Shown: in pieces, positions 1 through 6,241 of the stretch
How positions within the stretch are numbered: position 1 is the first letter of the stretch
How the letters are laid out: each line of letters opens with the position of its first letter
Assembly (NCBI GenBank): GCA_964413425.1
Contig: CAYPST010000134.1
Location: forward strand, 1 to 9,860
DNA length: 9,860 bases
DNA from: DATFLS01 sp964413425
GTDB taxonomy: Bacteria; Fidelibacterota; JAANXI01
Reading direction: 5' to 3'
The notes under the pieces: generated by a model
Seen by the model: the letters and a program-made list of their open reading frames with translations, nothing else
The model's database searches: none
Told to the model about the DNA's origin: nothing
Position numbers and translations under genes: made by a program

Positions 1-3
1 TTA

Positions 4-31
4 GCAGTTGGCGGTTGGCAGTTGCCAGTTG
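4..31. repeat. Heptanucleotide tandem repeat, GCAGTTG x4
   Basis: Four head-to-tail 7-bp units (GCAGTTG, GCGGTTG, GCAGTTG, CCAGTTG) occupy this stretch, with only single-base differences from the consensus. It lies 41 bp from a second tract of the same period but a different sequence. Heptameric tandem tracts are known in some bacteria, for example the STRR families of cyanobacteria. Whether this is a related phenomenon cannot be told from one window. The tract may extend left of the window edge. Confidence 0.7.
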
Positions 32-72
32 GCACCAAGCCGGGGGAGGCCAGGAAGGCAGGAATCAATATT

Positions 73-121
73 CCAATACCCAATACCCAATACCCAATAC
101 CCAATACTCCAAACTCCAAAA
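73..121. repeat. Heptanucleotide tandem repeat, CCAATAC x5 plus decayed units
   Basis: Five exact CCAATAC units run from 73 to 107, followed by two decayed ones (TCCAAAC, TCCAAAA) to 121. Seven-base units do not keep a repeated peptide in one codon register except over 21 bases, and no ribosome binding site is present, so coding is unlikely. A degenerate relative of the same unit reappears at 293-313. Confidence 0.8.
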
Positions 122-193
122 ACCCGCCTCCCTGACAGCGAGCCACAACTTGTCCCGATAGTTCGGGAGATTTGCACAGATTCAAGAAGGATC

Positions 194-272
194 ACAACGT
201 ACCATGAAGTACTCACAAAGGAACACCACGAAAAGAGGATTAATTTTTAATATGTCCTTTGTGAAACGTTGT
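194..272. repeat. Imperfect inverted repeat, about 79 bp
   Basis: Two perfectly paired arms are nested. The outer arm ACAACGT (194-200) pairs with ACGTTGT (266-272). The inner arm CACAAAGGA (214-222) pairs with TCCTTTGTG (255-263). The 32-bp centre is AT-rich. The arms are separated by unequal gaps, so this is a worn palindrome rather than a fresh one. It may be the remnant of a small palindromic intergenic element; no gene ends close enough to make it a terminator. Confidence 0.45.
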
Positions 273-292
273 ATTACTCCTGTTTTCAAGGC

Positions 293-313
293 TCCAATAC
301 TCAATACTCAAAA
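293..313. repeat. Short degenerate heptamer tract (TCCAATA, CTCAATA, CTCAAAA)
   Basis: Three 7-bp units with the same CAATA core as the larger tract at 73-121, about 190 bp away and on the same strand. Three degenerate units alone would be weak evidence; the shared core with the nearby tract is what makes it credible. Confidence 0.45.
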
Positions 314-612
314 CGACAAAATCCCGGCCCCAGCAGCCGAAAAACGAGAATTCAAGCTTGCGACAGTAGAGTCTAATGCAAAGATACGGAATAGCGTCCT
401 CCCTTGCCTCCGTTCTGGATGACATGGTTTCGAACAGAGAAGATAATTCGCACAAAAGGTTCCATAGCACAGGCTCATCTCCCTATGGGGTGAGGTAGGA
501 TACTCTTTCCTCATTGCTCTTAACTCGTATGTATTAATCTGGGCAATCTGTGGACAGAGATCCTGGCCAAAGAGGATAACGGCACTACACCCCAGAGATC
601 GTATAGCAAGAT

Positions 613-643
613 TTTAAACTTTTAAGATCATCCCCTATATAAC
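613..643 (+). promoter_or_regulatory. Possible promoter for the lipoprotein gene
   Basis: TATATAAC at 636-643 offers a TATAAC -10 box (638-643, five of six to the sigma-70 consensus) or an overlapping TATATA. The best -35 partner is poor: TTTAAA (613-618) is 17 bp from TATATA, and TTAAAC (614-619) is 18 bp from TATAAC. If used, the transcript would have a leader of about 235 nt containing the structures at 681-720 and 820-878. The call rests on consensus likeness alone, and the main sigma factor of this lineage may prefer other boxes. Confidence 0.25.
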
Positions 644-680
644 TTAAATCAATACGATCTTTGTTTGTCTCGAAGGGATC

Positions 681-720
681 TCAATTCGATGCAAAACGAA
701 TTGAAATCATTGCAAAGCGA
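681..720. promoter_or_regulatory. Operator-like inverted and direct repeats
   Basis: A perfect 8-bp inverted repeat, TCAATTCG (681-688) and CGAATTGA (697-704), flanks an 8-bp spacer. Overlapping it is a direct repeat, TGCAAAACGA (690-699) and TGCAAAGCGA (711-720), nine of ten bases identical and exactly 21 bp apart, which is two helical turns. This is the geometry expected of a protein-binding site for a dimer or two tandem protomers. It is about 165 bp upstream of the lipoprotein start. No regulator can be named from the sequence. Confidence 0.4.
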
Positions 721-819
721 TTTTACATGAGCTCGGAGTAATCTTCATCCTGCCCGGATAGATTCTTTTTATGAGTAAATCTCCACACTCTCGTGATAGT
801 TTCGTGATACTCAATCCGT

Positions 820-874
820 ATGCTTCCGGTGAAGCATGAAACGCAAACTGTAATCACCGGACGATTTCCGGAAG
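820..874 (+). promoter_or_regulatory. Lipoprotein mRNA leader with alternative hairpins at the ribosome binding site
   Basis: One segment can pair three ways. ATGCTTC (820-826) pairs with GAAGCAT (831-837) as a perfect 7-bp stem with loop CGGT. CTTCCGG (823-829) pairs with CCGGAAG (868-874), whose last two bases (873-874) are the first two of the Shine-Dalgarno AGGAGG (873-878). CCGGTGA (826-832) pairs with TCACCGG (854-860). The pairings exclude one another, and only the second touches the Shine-Dalgarno sequence. Complementarity is directly visible; a regulatory switch is inference, and no known riboswitch or RNA thermometer class is recognised. Confidence 0.35.
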
Positions 875-884
875 GAGGAAGTAT

Positions 885-1817
885 ATGTTACGAAAGACAC
901 TGGTATTAAGCGTGATGTTCCTGACCTTGGTGGCGTGTAAGGAAGAGTCACCGATGGAGCCCATGGGACCGTCGGCGAAAGATCCGGCCACGGCGCCCCG
1001 CGCGAGCATTGATCGCTTCAGCGATGAAGCCGGCACGCTCTTTCAGCGAAGCGCCAATGCGGATTTGCCCGGGGCAGACGAAGCGATCAATTTCGACGAA
1101 GCCCCATTCATCACCACAGGTTTGGGCCCCGACGGCCAGATCGTTCAATATTACAATTTCGATGTGCAGCCAACCGATCCGGCGCCCATTTATGTGCTGT
1201 TTCGCGAAGGGGAGCAGCAGCCGGTCCCGAACCAGCTGAACATCGTGGACGTCATCCCCGGGGATGAAGGATATAACGACTTCTGGCACGTCCATCAAGT
1301 CACGGTCCCTTCTGACTATGTTGCCAATACGGTGACCAGCAAACAGGATATCGACTCGGCAGGGTACCAGATTCAGGAGGCCGATATGCTGGTGAACTGC
1401 CCGGTGGTACCCGACGGATCAACTGCCATGCTGAGAGGCGGGAATGCCGGTACCGGCTTAACCAGCGGCTGGTATAAGAATCAGGTGGTGAAGTACTTCA
1501 GCTTCGAGGAGAAGGCGCTGATGGTCACCGGCAGCAACATGGTGCCGACTTCTCCCATCTACGTGGCGTTTAATATTAATCCCGACCAACCAGACGGCGG
1601 TCCGGCGTCCGGGTTCATGACCGAAGAAGGATCGGACCAGACCCATAACGTGGCGGCCACCATTCCGTCGGACATGGCCTACTCGCCGTTGTGGATGGTG
1701 AATGTGTACGATAATGCGGAGTTCGATAGCGTGATGGATCTGACCAGCGCCCAGATGGCAACGATTCTGGCGACTGGTGCGGCACTGGTGAACTGTCCCG
1801 TGGTCTCGGTACAGTAA
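885..1817 (+). CDS. Predicted lipoprotein with two related halves, function unknown
   Basis: This is a 310-residue exported lipoprotein. The ATG follows AGGAGG (873-878) by six bases, which fixes the start. Residues 1-17 form a lipoprotein signal peptide (basic MLRK, hydrophobic stretch) ending in lipobox LVAC with lipidated Cys18. The next residue is Lys, not Asp, which by the E. coli rule favours the outer membrane. Residues 19-60 are a polar linker. The remainder holds two related halves, about 86-175 and 201-308. Each has a PIYV strand (101-104 and 224-227), a Y-x-x-(F/L)-W-x-V block (130-136 and 266-272), and ends in LVNCPVV (169-175 and 301-307) with one Cys. No catalytic motif is apparent. 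I recognise no named domain; a surface or periplasmic binding role is a guess. The gene stands alone: the next gene begins 291 bp downstream past a hairpin. Confidence 0.88.
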   Translation: MLRKTLVLSVMFLTLVACKEESPMEPMGPSAKDPATAPRASIDRFSDEAGTLFQRSANADLPGADEAINFDEAPFITTGLGPDGQIVQYYNFDVQPTDPAPIYVLFREGEQQPVPNQLNIVDVIPGDEGYNDFWHVHQVTVPSDYVANTVTSKQDIDSAGYQIQEADMLVNCPVVPDGSTAMLRGGNAGTGLTSGWYKNQVVKYFSFEEKALMVTGSNMVPTSPIYVAFNINPDQPDGGPASGFMTEEGSDQTHNVAATIPSDMAYSPLWMVNVYDNAEFDSVMDLTSAQMATILATGAALVNCPVVSVQ

Positions 1818-1843
1818 TCACCCCGAATCCCGGTGATAAAGAC

Positions 1844-1885
1844 GGGCTGCTCCCGGACCACTTTTCCTGCAACCCGGAGCAGCCC
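1844..1885 (+). terminator. GC-rich hairpin after the lipoprotein gene, probable terminator
   Basis: A perfect 10-bp stem, GGGCTGCTCC (1844-1853) and GGAGCAGCCC (1876-1885), lies 26 bases after the stop codon. Against it, the loop is long (22 nt) and only CCTTCC follows rather than a run of T, so intrinsic termination would be weak. It could instead protect the mRNA 3' end. A smaller 5-bp stem (TCACC 1818-1822, GGTGA 1832-1836) lies between it and the stop codon. Confidence 0.4.
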
Positions 1886-2094
1886 CTTCCGGGATCATGT
1901 CTATGAAATGTAGCGATTCTTACATGCTTTATTACGGCAAAGAAACTATACTTGGCATGTCAGGAACGTTCCGGGGGGAGAGCATTCGACTCGGAAACTC
2001 GCGAGACCGTCGCGAAGGCATTCTGAACAAAGGAATCTTCGACTGGATCGTTGTCTCCCTGGAATAGATACTCGATTATGGTTGTTCAAAATTC

Positions 2095-2100
2095 AGGAGG
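2095..2100 (+). promoter_or_regulatory. Ribosome binding site AGGAGG fixing the start at 2109
   Basis: AGGAGG ends eight bases before the ATG at 2109. The in-frame ATG at 2082 lies upstream of this site, has no comparable sequence before it, and would add nine residues ahead of a standard signal peptide. The site therefore selects 2109. Confidence 0.8.
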
Positions 2101-2108
2101 ATGTAATA

Positions 2109-2756
2109 ATGTACACAAGAAAAGCACTCACTCTATTCTTTATACCCTTCTTGGCTGTGGCTCTTTTCGCAGGGAAGTCTGACCGGGTCGTCTCCTTCGA
2201 GGAGGTTGGTATGGTGGTGGATATCCGTTCATTCTTTGATGCAGCCAGTAGTGAAGTATTTCAACCGGCAATCCAGACCGATGACGGTGTTTCGGGCCGG
2301 GCGCTGGTGACGGCGAATGGGATATATACATTCCTGGAGACACCCGCCAATGCGGAGCATTTGAAGACGGTGCAGTTAGGCACAGCCGTACATGTGAAAG
2401 GGCAACTGCTGAAATCCGGGTCACTGCTTCATATCGAATCGCTGGAGCAGGTGATGGAGGAGCCGGAAATCGCATTGACTGAGTATACTGGCGCAGAAGG
2501 CGAGGAGATCACGCTGCAGGGAGTGAATAAATGCCAGTGTGGTCTGGACGTGGCGTCGCTTCCGCATAATTGCCAGCTGGGGCATCTGCATCACCTGGAA
2601 GCCGAGGACGGCCGTATTTATCACTATCTCCCGTTCCTGAAGGGCGGCGAGGCGTTCCTGGGTACCGAAACTCACTTTAAGGAGATTACTGTCAGGGGAA
2701 AGGAGTACCCAGGGGGATATCTGTTGGTGGAATCTGTCAGTGTTCACGGTGAGTGA
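2109..2756 (+). CDS. Exported protein with two OB-like halves and a Cys/His cluster, function unknown
   Basis: This is a 215-residue protein with an N-terminal hydrophobic signal (MYTRK then a hydrophobic run to about residue 21, AG). It is probably secreted to the periplasm, or anchored if uncleaved; there is no lipobox. After it come two stretches resembling small five-stranded OB-type barrels, about 33-115 (starting GMVVDIR, with VHVKGQLLKSG) and 130-213 (starting GEEITLQGV, with EITVRGKEYPGGYLL). The second carries a dense cluster of possible metal or haem ligands: C142-x-C144, H153-x-C155, H159-x-H161-H162. This cluster is the clearest functional clue. The fold is judged from pattern only and I recognise no named family. 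It sits between the lipoprotein gene and a repeat-filled gap, with the kinase gene converging on it. No clear promoter or terminator was seen. Confidence 0.82.
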   Translation: MYTRKALTLFFIPFLAVALFAGKSDRVVSFEEVGMVVDIRSFFDAASSEVFQPAIQTDDGVSGRALVTANGIYTFLETPANAEHLKTVQLGTAVHVKGQLLKSGSLLHIESLEQVMEEPEIALTEYTGAEGEEITLQGVNKCQCGLDVASLPHNCQLGHLHHLEAEDGRIYHYLPFLKGGEAFLGTETHFKEITVRGKEYPGGYLLVESVSVHGE

Positions 2757-2853
2757 GGAGTTTGTATAATCCTATTTGATGCTGAGCCCACATATTTTCT
2801 TCTTTTCCTGAATCTCAACTACTGACAGCCATTTTCGGAATGCACCCTCCAAA

Positions 2854-2914
2854 ATGTCATCCGGAACCCCCTGCAGAGATTCCTCACCCCAAACAACGGG
2901 GTCCAGGATGACAT
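2854..2914. repeat. Short palindromic element with 9-bp inverted ends
   Basis: ATGTCATCC (2854-2862) and GGATGACAT (2906-2914) are perfect inverted repeats bounding a 61-bp unit. Inside, CCCC and GGGG flank an A-rich centre. The ends and the CGGAACCCC just inside the left end resemble the larger element at 3260-3455 (TGTCATTCCGAACCCC), so both seem to be copies of one dispersed family. No transposase is present, so this is a non-autonomous or purely palindromic repeat. Confidence 0.55.
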
Positions 2915-2964
2915 GATGGGGGGTTGGGAGTGGATGTCACGGGATGGGAGCATCACATAGACGG
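2906..2964. repeat. Degenerate direct repeat, copy A
   Basis: Aligned without gaps to 3125-3182, the first 50 bases match at about two-thirds of positions, including GGATGACA at the start and GGGAGCATCA at 2946-2955. The GGGAGCATC here also has an inverted partner GATGCTCCC at 3026-3034, so the copy is part of a larger worn palindrome. Confidence 0.45.
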
Positions 2965-3124
2965 TCAGTGTCCGATCATAAATACGACTGTGATTCTCCG
3001 GTTGAACACTCCCAAAATTCCGGGAGATGCTCCCGCAGCCACCGGCTGGTTTGTAAGCTTCCAAACGTCTTCGCTCCATTCCATCAACCAAAAGGAACCC
3101 CACCTCCACAGAACGTGGGATTCG

Positions 3125-3182
3125 GGATGACAAAGCGGTTGGTGGGGTGGAAATATCGTGAGTTGGGAGCATCATGTACCGG
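3125..3182. repeat. Degenerate direct repeat, copy B
   Basis: Partner of 2906-2964 at an offset of 219 bp. GGATGACA opens it and GGGAGCATCA (3165-3174) falls at the same internal position as in copy A. Sequence upstream also matches loosely: GGAACCCC lies shortly before GGATGACA in both copies. This points to an old duplication, or two insertions of one element. Confidence 0.45.
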
Positions 3183-3259
3183 AGGATTCCTGTTTGGGCA
3201 GGAGCCAAAGCCCGCAGTGCTGCAACTAAAGGCTCGATCTCGGTACACCATTCATTGAG

Positions 3260-3455
3260 TGTCATTCCGAACCCCTTGTAGTTTAAGGGATGAGGAATCT
3301 CTGCCAGAAATCCTTGAGTATGCTTGCGCTCCGGGGTGTGCGGGACGCATTCGGGGACGCACCCCTGATTGCGTCGTCTCAGGGAGTCCCGCAATCGAAC
3401 CCGCCTATCCCCGGTAGAGATCCCTCCCAGCTGAAAGACGCGGCTCGGAATGACA
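3260..3455. repeat. MITE-like palindromic element, 196 bp, with 11-bp terminal inverted repeats
   Basis: TGTCATTCCGA (3260-3270) and TCGGAATGACA (3445-3455) are perfect 11-bp inverted ends. Further in, GAGGAATCTCT (3292-3302) pairs with AGAGATCCCTC (3416-3426) with one mismatch, and GACGCA/TGCGTC pairs lie near the centre. The nested pairing suggests a long imperfect hairpin if transcribed. There is no open reading frame for a transposase and no obvious target-site duplication. Elements ending in GGAATGACA are, from memory, a common kind of intergenic repeat in several bacterial lineages; the family here is not identified. Confidence 0.6.
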
Positions 3456-3583
3456 GGGATGAGAGTTTATGCCGGATAGAGTACGTGAGAGAATCACAAG
3501 ACGTTCCCTATCCCTGCAAGAAACTGTACTTTACGGGATGTGCATGCGAGTTCCGTTCACCACCGAAACTCATTCAGTATGTG

Positions 3584-3632
3584 AAATAATCAAACAGCGG
3601 CGCGCCGCAGATGATACCGGACGCGCCGCTGT
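3584..3632 (-). terminator. Terminator hairpin for the regulator-kinase operon
   Basis: Read on the minus strand about 40 bases after the kinase stop codon, ACAGCGGCGCG (3622-3632 side) and its complement (3594-3604) form a perfect 11-bp GC-rich stem with a 17-nt loop, followed by TTTGATTATTT. The T tract is interrupted but clear. Position, stem and T-rich tail agree with an intrinsic terminator. The stem also contains a 12-bp self-complementary GCGGCGCGCCGC (3597-3608), which could form a competing smaller hairpin. Confidence 0.7.
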
Positions 3633-3672
3633 GGCCCCCTCCTCCTTGAAGCAGTGCCAGGTGCGGGGGGAC

Positions 3673-5151
3673 TCAATTGCCTTCGGAAGGGGATTGGATG
3701 CTAAATGTAAACCTCGTACCAACCCCGACTTCGCTCTGAACGGTAATTGTACTGCCGTGCAATTCAAGAAGTTTCTTGGTTATTGCGAGTCCCAAACCGG
3801 TGCTGCCGTTTTTCATGGGCCGACTTTTTTCCCCGCGATAAAACCGATCGAAAATATGGGGCAGGTCCTCCTCGGGAATCCCGATCCCGGTATCCTTGAT
3901 GGTGATTTCCACGCCGCCGTTATCGCGTTCCACTCCCACCTGGATCTTGCCATCCTGCGGAGTGTAGTCGATGGCATTCTCTATGAGGTTTGAAAGCGCC
4001 CGTTCCATCATGGCGATATCGGCATTGACCAGGGGGACATCCGAAGGAATCGAGGCATCCAGTTCCACCCGGGCTTGCTGTGCTTTCCCGGTATACTTCA
4101 TCACGACATCCTGCACCAATTCCGCGATAGGAAACGGCTCCAGGTTCGGCTCTGTTTCCCTGGCATCCAGCTTGGATAACTCGAACAACTCGTGAACCAG
4201 TTTGTTGAGCTGTTCGGTATCCTTGAGAATTAATTCCAGAAACTGGCGGCGTTTGTCGGGCTCCAGCGAGGATTCCTTCATGAGGATGGTCTCCAGATAC
4301 CCTTGAATCGAGGCCAGGGGACTGCGCAGGTCATGTGAGACATTGGCAATCAGGTCCCGCCGCAGATGATCCGTCCGTTTCAGCTCCTCCATATTGGCCA
4401 CGATGGTATCAGCCATCTGATTAAATGACCTGCCCAGCTGACCAATCTCATCGCCGGAGGTGATATCGATGCGTTTGTCGTACTCCCCCTGCTCGAAATC
4501 CCGCACCACCTGGGCTATCCGGTGGAGCCGCCTGGTGAGCACGGCAAACAGAATCAGCCCGATAATCCCGGCAAAAAAGAGGGTAATAACCAACCCGCGG
4601 ATGGTGGTTTTCGCAATGTAACTCTCCCGGACCATCTGGGCCGCTGAATCATATTGCTCACTGCCGATAATGATATACAGGTAACCCGGCTGATTTTCTC
4701 CCAGCGATAAGTGGGCCACCGAAAACGGTTTTCGGCGCTGGGGATGCCGGGGATCTTCCCCGAGGATGGGGGTCTTCCGGTCTTCAGCCAGAAACTGGTG
4801 GATTGGATTGAGATTCACCTCCTCCGCTTCCACGGTTTTGCCCGGTTCCGCGAAAAAGGAGAGGATCTGGCCCCGGGCGTCCAGCAGATATATCTCCACC
4901 TTGGGATTCATCACCATCATATAATGGATGGCGCTTTTAATGCTCGCGTAGTCAATCTCTTCTCCGAGGAAGGGCTTGATTTCGGCAGCCATGTCCCGGG
5001 CCAGGCCCAGGTTCAGACGCTGATCCACTTCAGCAATAAACCGGGAGGATGTTTGCAGCGTAATGTAAGTCTGCACGATTCCCATGATGATCAACAACAC
5101 CAGAAAGACAGCCGAGAGTTTTCCATAGAATGTCCGGAAAAATTTTTTCAT
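3673..5151 (-). CDS. Sensor histidine kinase, two-component system
   Basis: This is a 492-residue inner-membrane sensor kinase that should autophosphorylate and pass the phosphate to the adjacent regulator. In order: TM1 about 13-31; a periplasmic sensor of about 150 residues (32-185) with a YLLDARGQILSFF strand pair typical of PDC/PAS-like sensor folds; TM2 about 186-206; a HAMP linker about 207-258; the dimerisation domain with H-box VSHDLRSP (phosphorylated His273); then the ATPase domain with N-box NLIENA (N388, N392), G1 DTGIG (420-424), F-box around 434 and G2 GSTGLGL (449-455). All catalytic boxes are intact. The start at 5151 overlaps the regulator stop as ATGA and has GGAGGAG eight bases upstream (5160-5166); an earlier in-frame start at 5196 lies inside the regulator gene and is less likely. 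The ligand is unknown. Confidence 0.95.
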   Translation of the reverse strand: MKKFFRTFYGKLSAVFLVLLIIMGIVQTYITLQTSSRFIAEVDQRLNLGLARDMAAEIKPFLGEEIDYASIKSAIHYMMVMNPKVEIYLLDARGQILSFFAEPGKTVEAEEVNLNPIHQFLAEDRKTPILGEDPRHPQRRKPFSVAHLSLGENQPGYLYIIIGSEQYDSAAQMVRESYIAKTTIRGLVITLFFAGIIGLILFAVLTRRLHRIAQVVRDFEQGEYDKRIDITSGDEIGQLGRSFNQMADTIVANMEELKRTDHLRRDLIANVSHDLRSPLASIQGYLETILMKESSLEPDKRRQFLELILKDTEQLNKLVHELFELSKLDARETEPNLEPFPIAELVQDVVMKYTGKAQQARVELDASIPSDVPLVNADIAMMERALSNLIENAIDYTPQDGKIQVGVERDNGGVEITIKDTGIGIPEEDLPHIFDRFYRGEKSRPMKNGSTGLGLAITKKLLELHGSTITVQSEVGVGTRFTFSIQSPSEGN

Positions 5152-5873
5152 GCTCTCAACTCCTCCGGTTCGGCAAATCGATAGCCCACACCCCACACCG
5201 TTCGAATGTATTGCGGATTGGAAGAATCAGCTTCGATTTTATTCCTCAACCTGTTGATGTGGGAATTGACCGTATGTTCATAGCCGATAAACTGATAACC
5301 CCAGACCAGATCCAGCAGATCCTGCCGGTTGTAAGTCCGACCGGGGTTTCTGGCGAACAAGCCCAACAGGTCGAATTCCTTCACTGTTAACTCCACAGGG
5401 GTTTCGTTTAGTGTCACTTTCCTTTTCTCAAAGTCGATCCGGAGGGTTCCGTATTCCAATTCATTGTTTTCACCGATATCAGACCGGCGTCCGTTGGTCA
5501 CCTCCACGCGGCGCAATATGGCCTTGATACGGGCGATAAGCTCACGGATACTGAACGGTTTGGTGATGTAATCGTCCGCCCCCAGCTCCAAACCGAGCAC
5601 CTTGTCCAGCTCCTCCGATCTGGCGGTCAGCATCAGGATGGGAATCTGCTTATTCTGCTCCCGAATCCTTTTGCATACCTCTAATCCGTCCATTTTCGGC
5701 AGCATCAAGTCCAGGATAATGAGGGCATATCCGTGCTCAAGTACCAGTTCAAGCCCATGCTCTCCGTCCTCCACCCATTCCAGATCGTATCCCAGATCAT
5801 CAAGATGAATTTCCACCAGATCGGCTATTTTCGGGTCGTCTTCAATTATCAGGACTGTTTTTTCTTTTTCCAT
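5148..5873 (-). CDS. OmpR/PhoB-family response regulator
   Basis: This is a 241-residue cytoplasmic DNA-binding regulator, first gene of the operon. The receiver domain (about 5-120) has the acidic pocket EDD (11-13), phosphoacceptor Asp55 in ILDLMLP, Thr83 in MLTAR and Lys105 in DYITKPF, so it should be phosphorylatable. The C-terminal winged helix (about 137-236) has the usual signature: ELTVKEFDLL, the recognition helix around HTVNSHINRLRNKIE, and the RTVWGVGYRF hairpin. Length and architecture match the family. AGGA five bases before the ATG (5879-5882, minus strand) supports the start. The kinase gene follows by a 4-base overlap, implying translational coupling. It is transcribed divergently from the large outer-membrane protein gene. 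The subgroup (PhoB-, ResD- or CpxR-like) cannot be settled by eye. Confidence 0.96.
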   Translation of the reverse strand: MEKEKTVLIIEDDPKIADLVEIHLDDLGYDLEWVEDGEHGLELVLEHGYALIILDLMLPKMDGLEVCKRIREQNKQIPILMLTARSEELDKVLGLELGADDYITKPFSIRELIARIKAILRRVEVTNGRRSDIGENNELEYGTLRIDFEKRKVTLNETPVELTVKEFDLLGLFARNPGRTYNRQDLLDLVWGYQFIGYEHTVNSHINRLRNKIEADSSNPQYIRTVWGVGYRFAEPEELRA

Positions 5874-6041
5874 GTTGATCCTGTAATTCTTCTTTCTCCA
5901 GTTACCAATATCGCTTTTGAAAGAAGATAAGGTATTTGATCCCGAAAATAATCACAAAAAGATAACAATTGGACTTCGGTGCCATATGTTGCTTGGATTA
6001 CATTTCTTCGCAACCCCGCCGGCCGCGCATCCTGAATAGCA

Positions 6042-6080
6042 CACGGATTTACACAGAAACTGAGGATTGACGCGGATTTA
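6042..6080. repeat. Imperfect direct repeat CACGGATTTA / CGCGGATTTA
   Basis: Two 10-bp copies with one difference start 29 bp apart (6042-6051 and 6071-6080), with CACAGAAACTGAGGATTGA between. GGATT also recurs in the spacer, so this looks like a decayed run of a dispersed intergenic repeat rather than a binding site. The function is unknown and the short length makes the call weak. Confidence 0.3.
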
Positions 6081-6241
6081 TGAATCATATTGAAATGAAA
6101 AGAATTCTCGCCCTGTACCACACCATGTATCTCAGGTGATAGGTCGAAAGAGCAATGGAACCCAGGGAGGGTTGATATCGAGCATGGCCAGTCCTTCAGT
6201 AAAAATCCAATCTGTATCCTCTTTCGTTCCGGGTCCCCTGA

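Larger units (their letters stand above)
1..612. other. Gene-free region with tandem and inverted repeats
   Basis: I see no believable gene here. The open frames are short, lack ribosome binding sites and read through heptanucleotide repeats, which gives low-complexity peptides. The content is repeat debris: two 7-bp tandem tracts at the left end, a third short one near 293-313, an inverted repeat at 194-272, and at 417-426 a GGATGACATG that recurs at 2906-2915. A perfect 6-bp stem with a 4-nt loop (TCCCGA TAGT TCGGGA, 153-168) sits alone, with no T-run and no gene ending nearby, so I do not call it a terminator. Confidence 0.6.
2757..3583. other. Gene-free convergent gap filled with degenerate repeats
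   Basis: This lies between the end of the OB-like protein gene and the end of the kinase gene. Open frames exist on both strands (the longest 191 codons, minus, 2819-3394), but they read through the palindromic elements listed separately. The 191-codon frame shows two repeated peptide segments that are simply the translation of the DNA duplication, and it has no recognisable domain. I find no RNA gene here. Confidence 0.6.

Noticed and set aside
153..168. Perfect small hairpin TCCCGA-TAGT-TCGGGA as a terminator
   Set aside because: No T-run follows and no gene ends near it. In a repeat-rich gap it is more likely part of dispersed repeat debris.
1..250. Open frames on both strands across the left-end tandem repeats
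   Set aside because: They encode low-complexity peptides (YWVLGIGYW-like on the minus strand) produced by a 7-bp repeat and lack initiation signals.
2819..3394. 191-codon open frame on the minus strand between the convergent genes
   Set aside because: It reads through the palindromic repeat elements. Its two similar peptide segments are just the translated DNA duplication. It has no signal, domain or convincing ribosome binding site.
3469..3993. 174-codon open frame on the plus strand overlapping the kinase 3' end
   Set aside because: Most of it lies antisense to the kinase ATPase domain, which has intact catalytic boxes; the rest crosses the terminator hairpin. No domain is recognised.
5152..5196. 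Earlier in-frame start for the histidine kinase
   Set aside because: It adds 15 residues inside the regulator gene. The ATGA overlap and the GGAGGAG eight bases before 5151 favour the shorter form, which starts MKKFF just before TM1.
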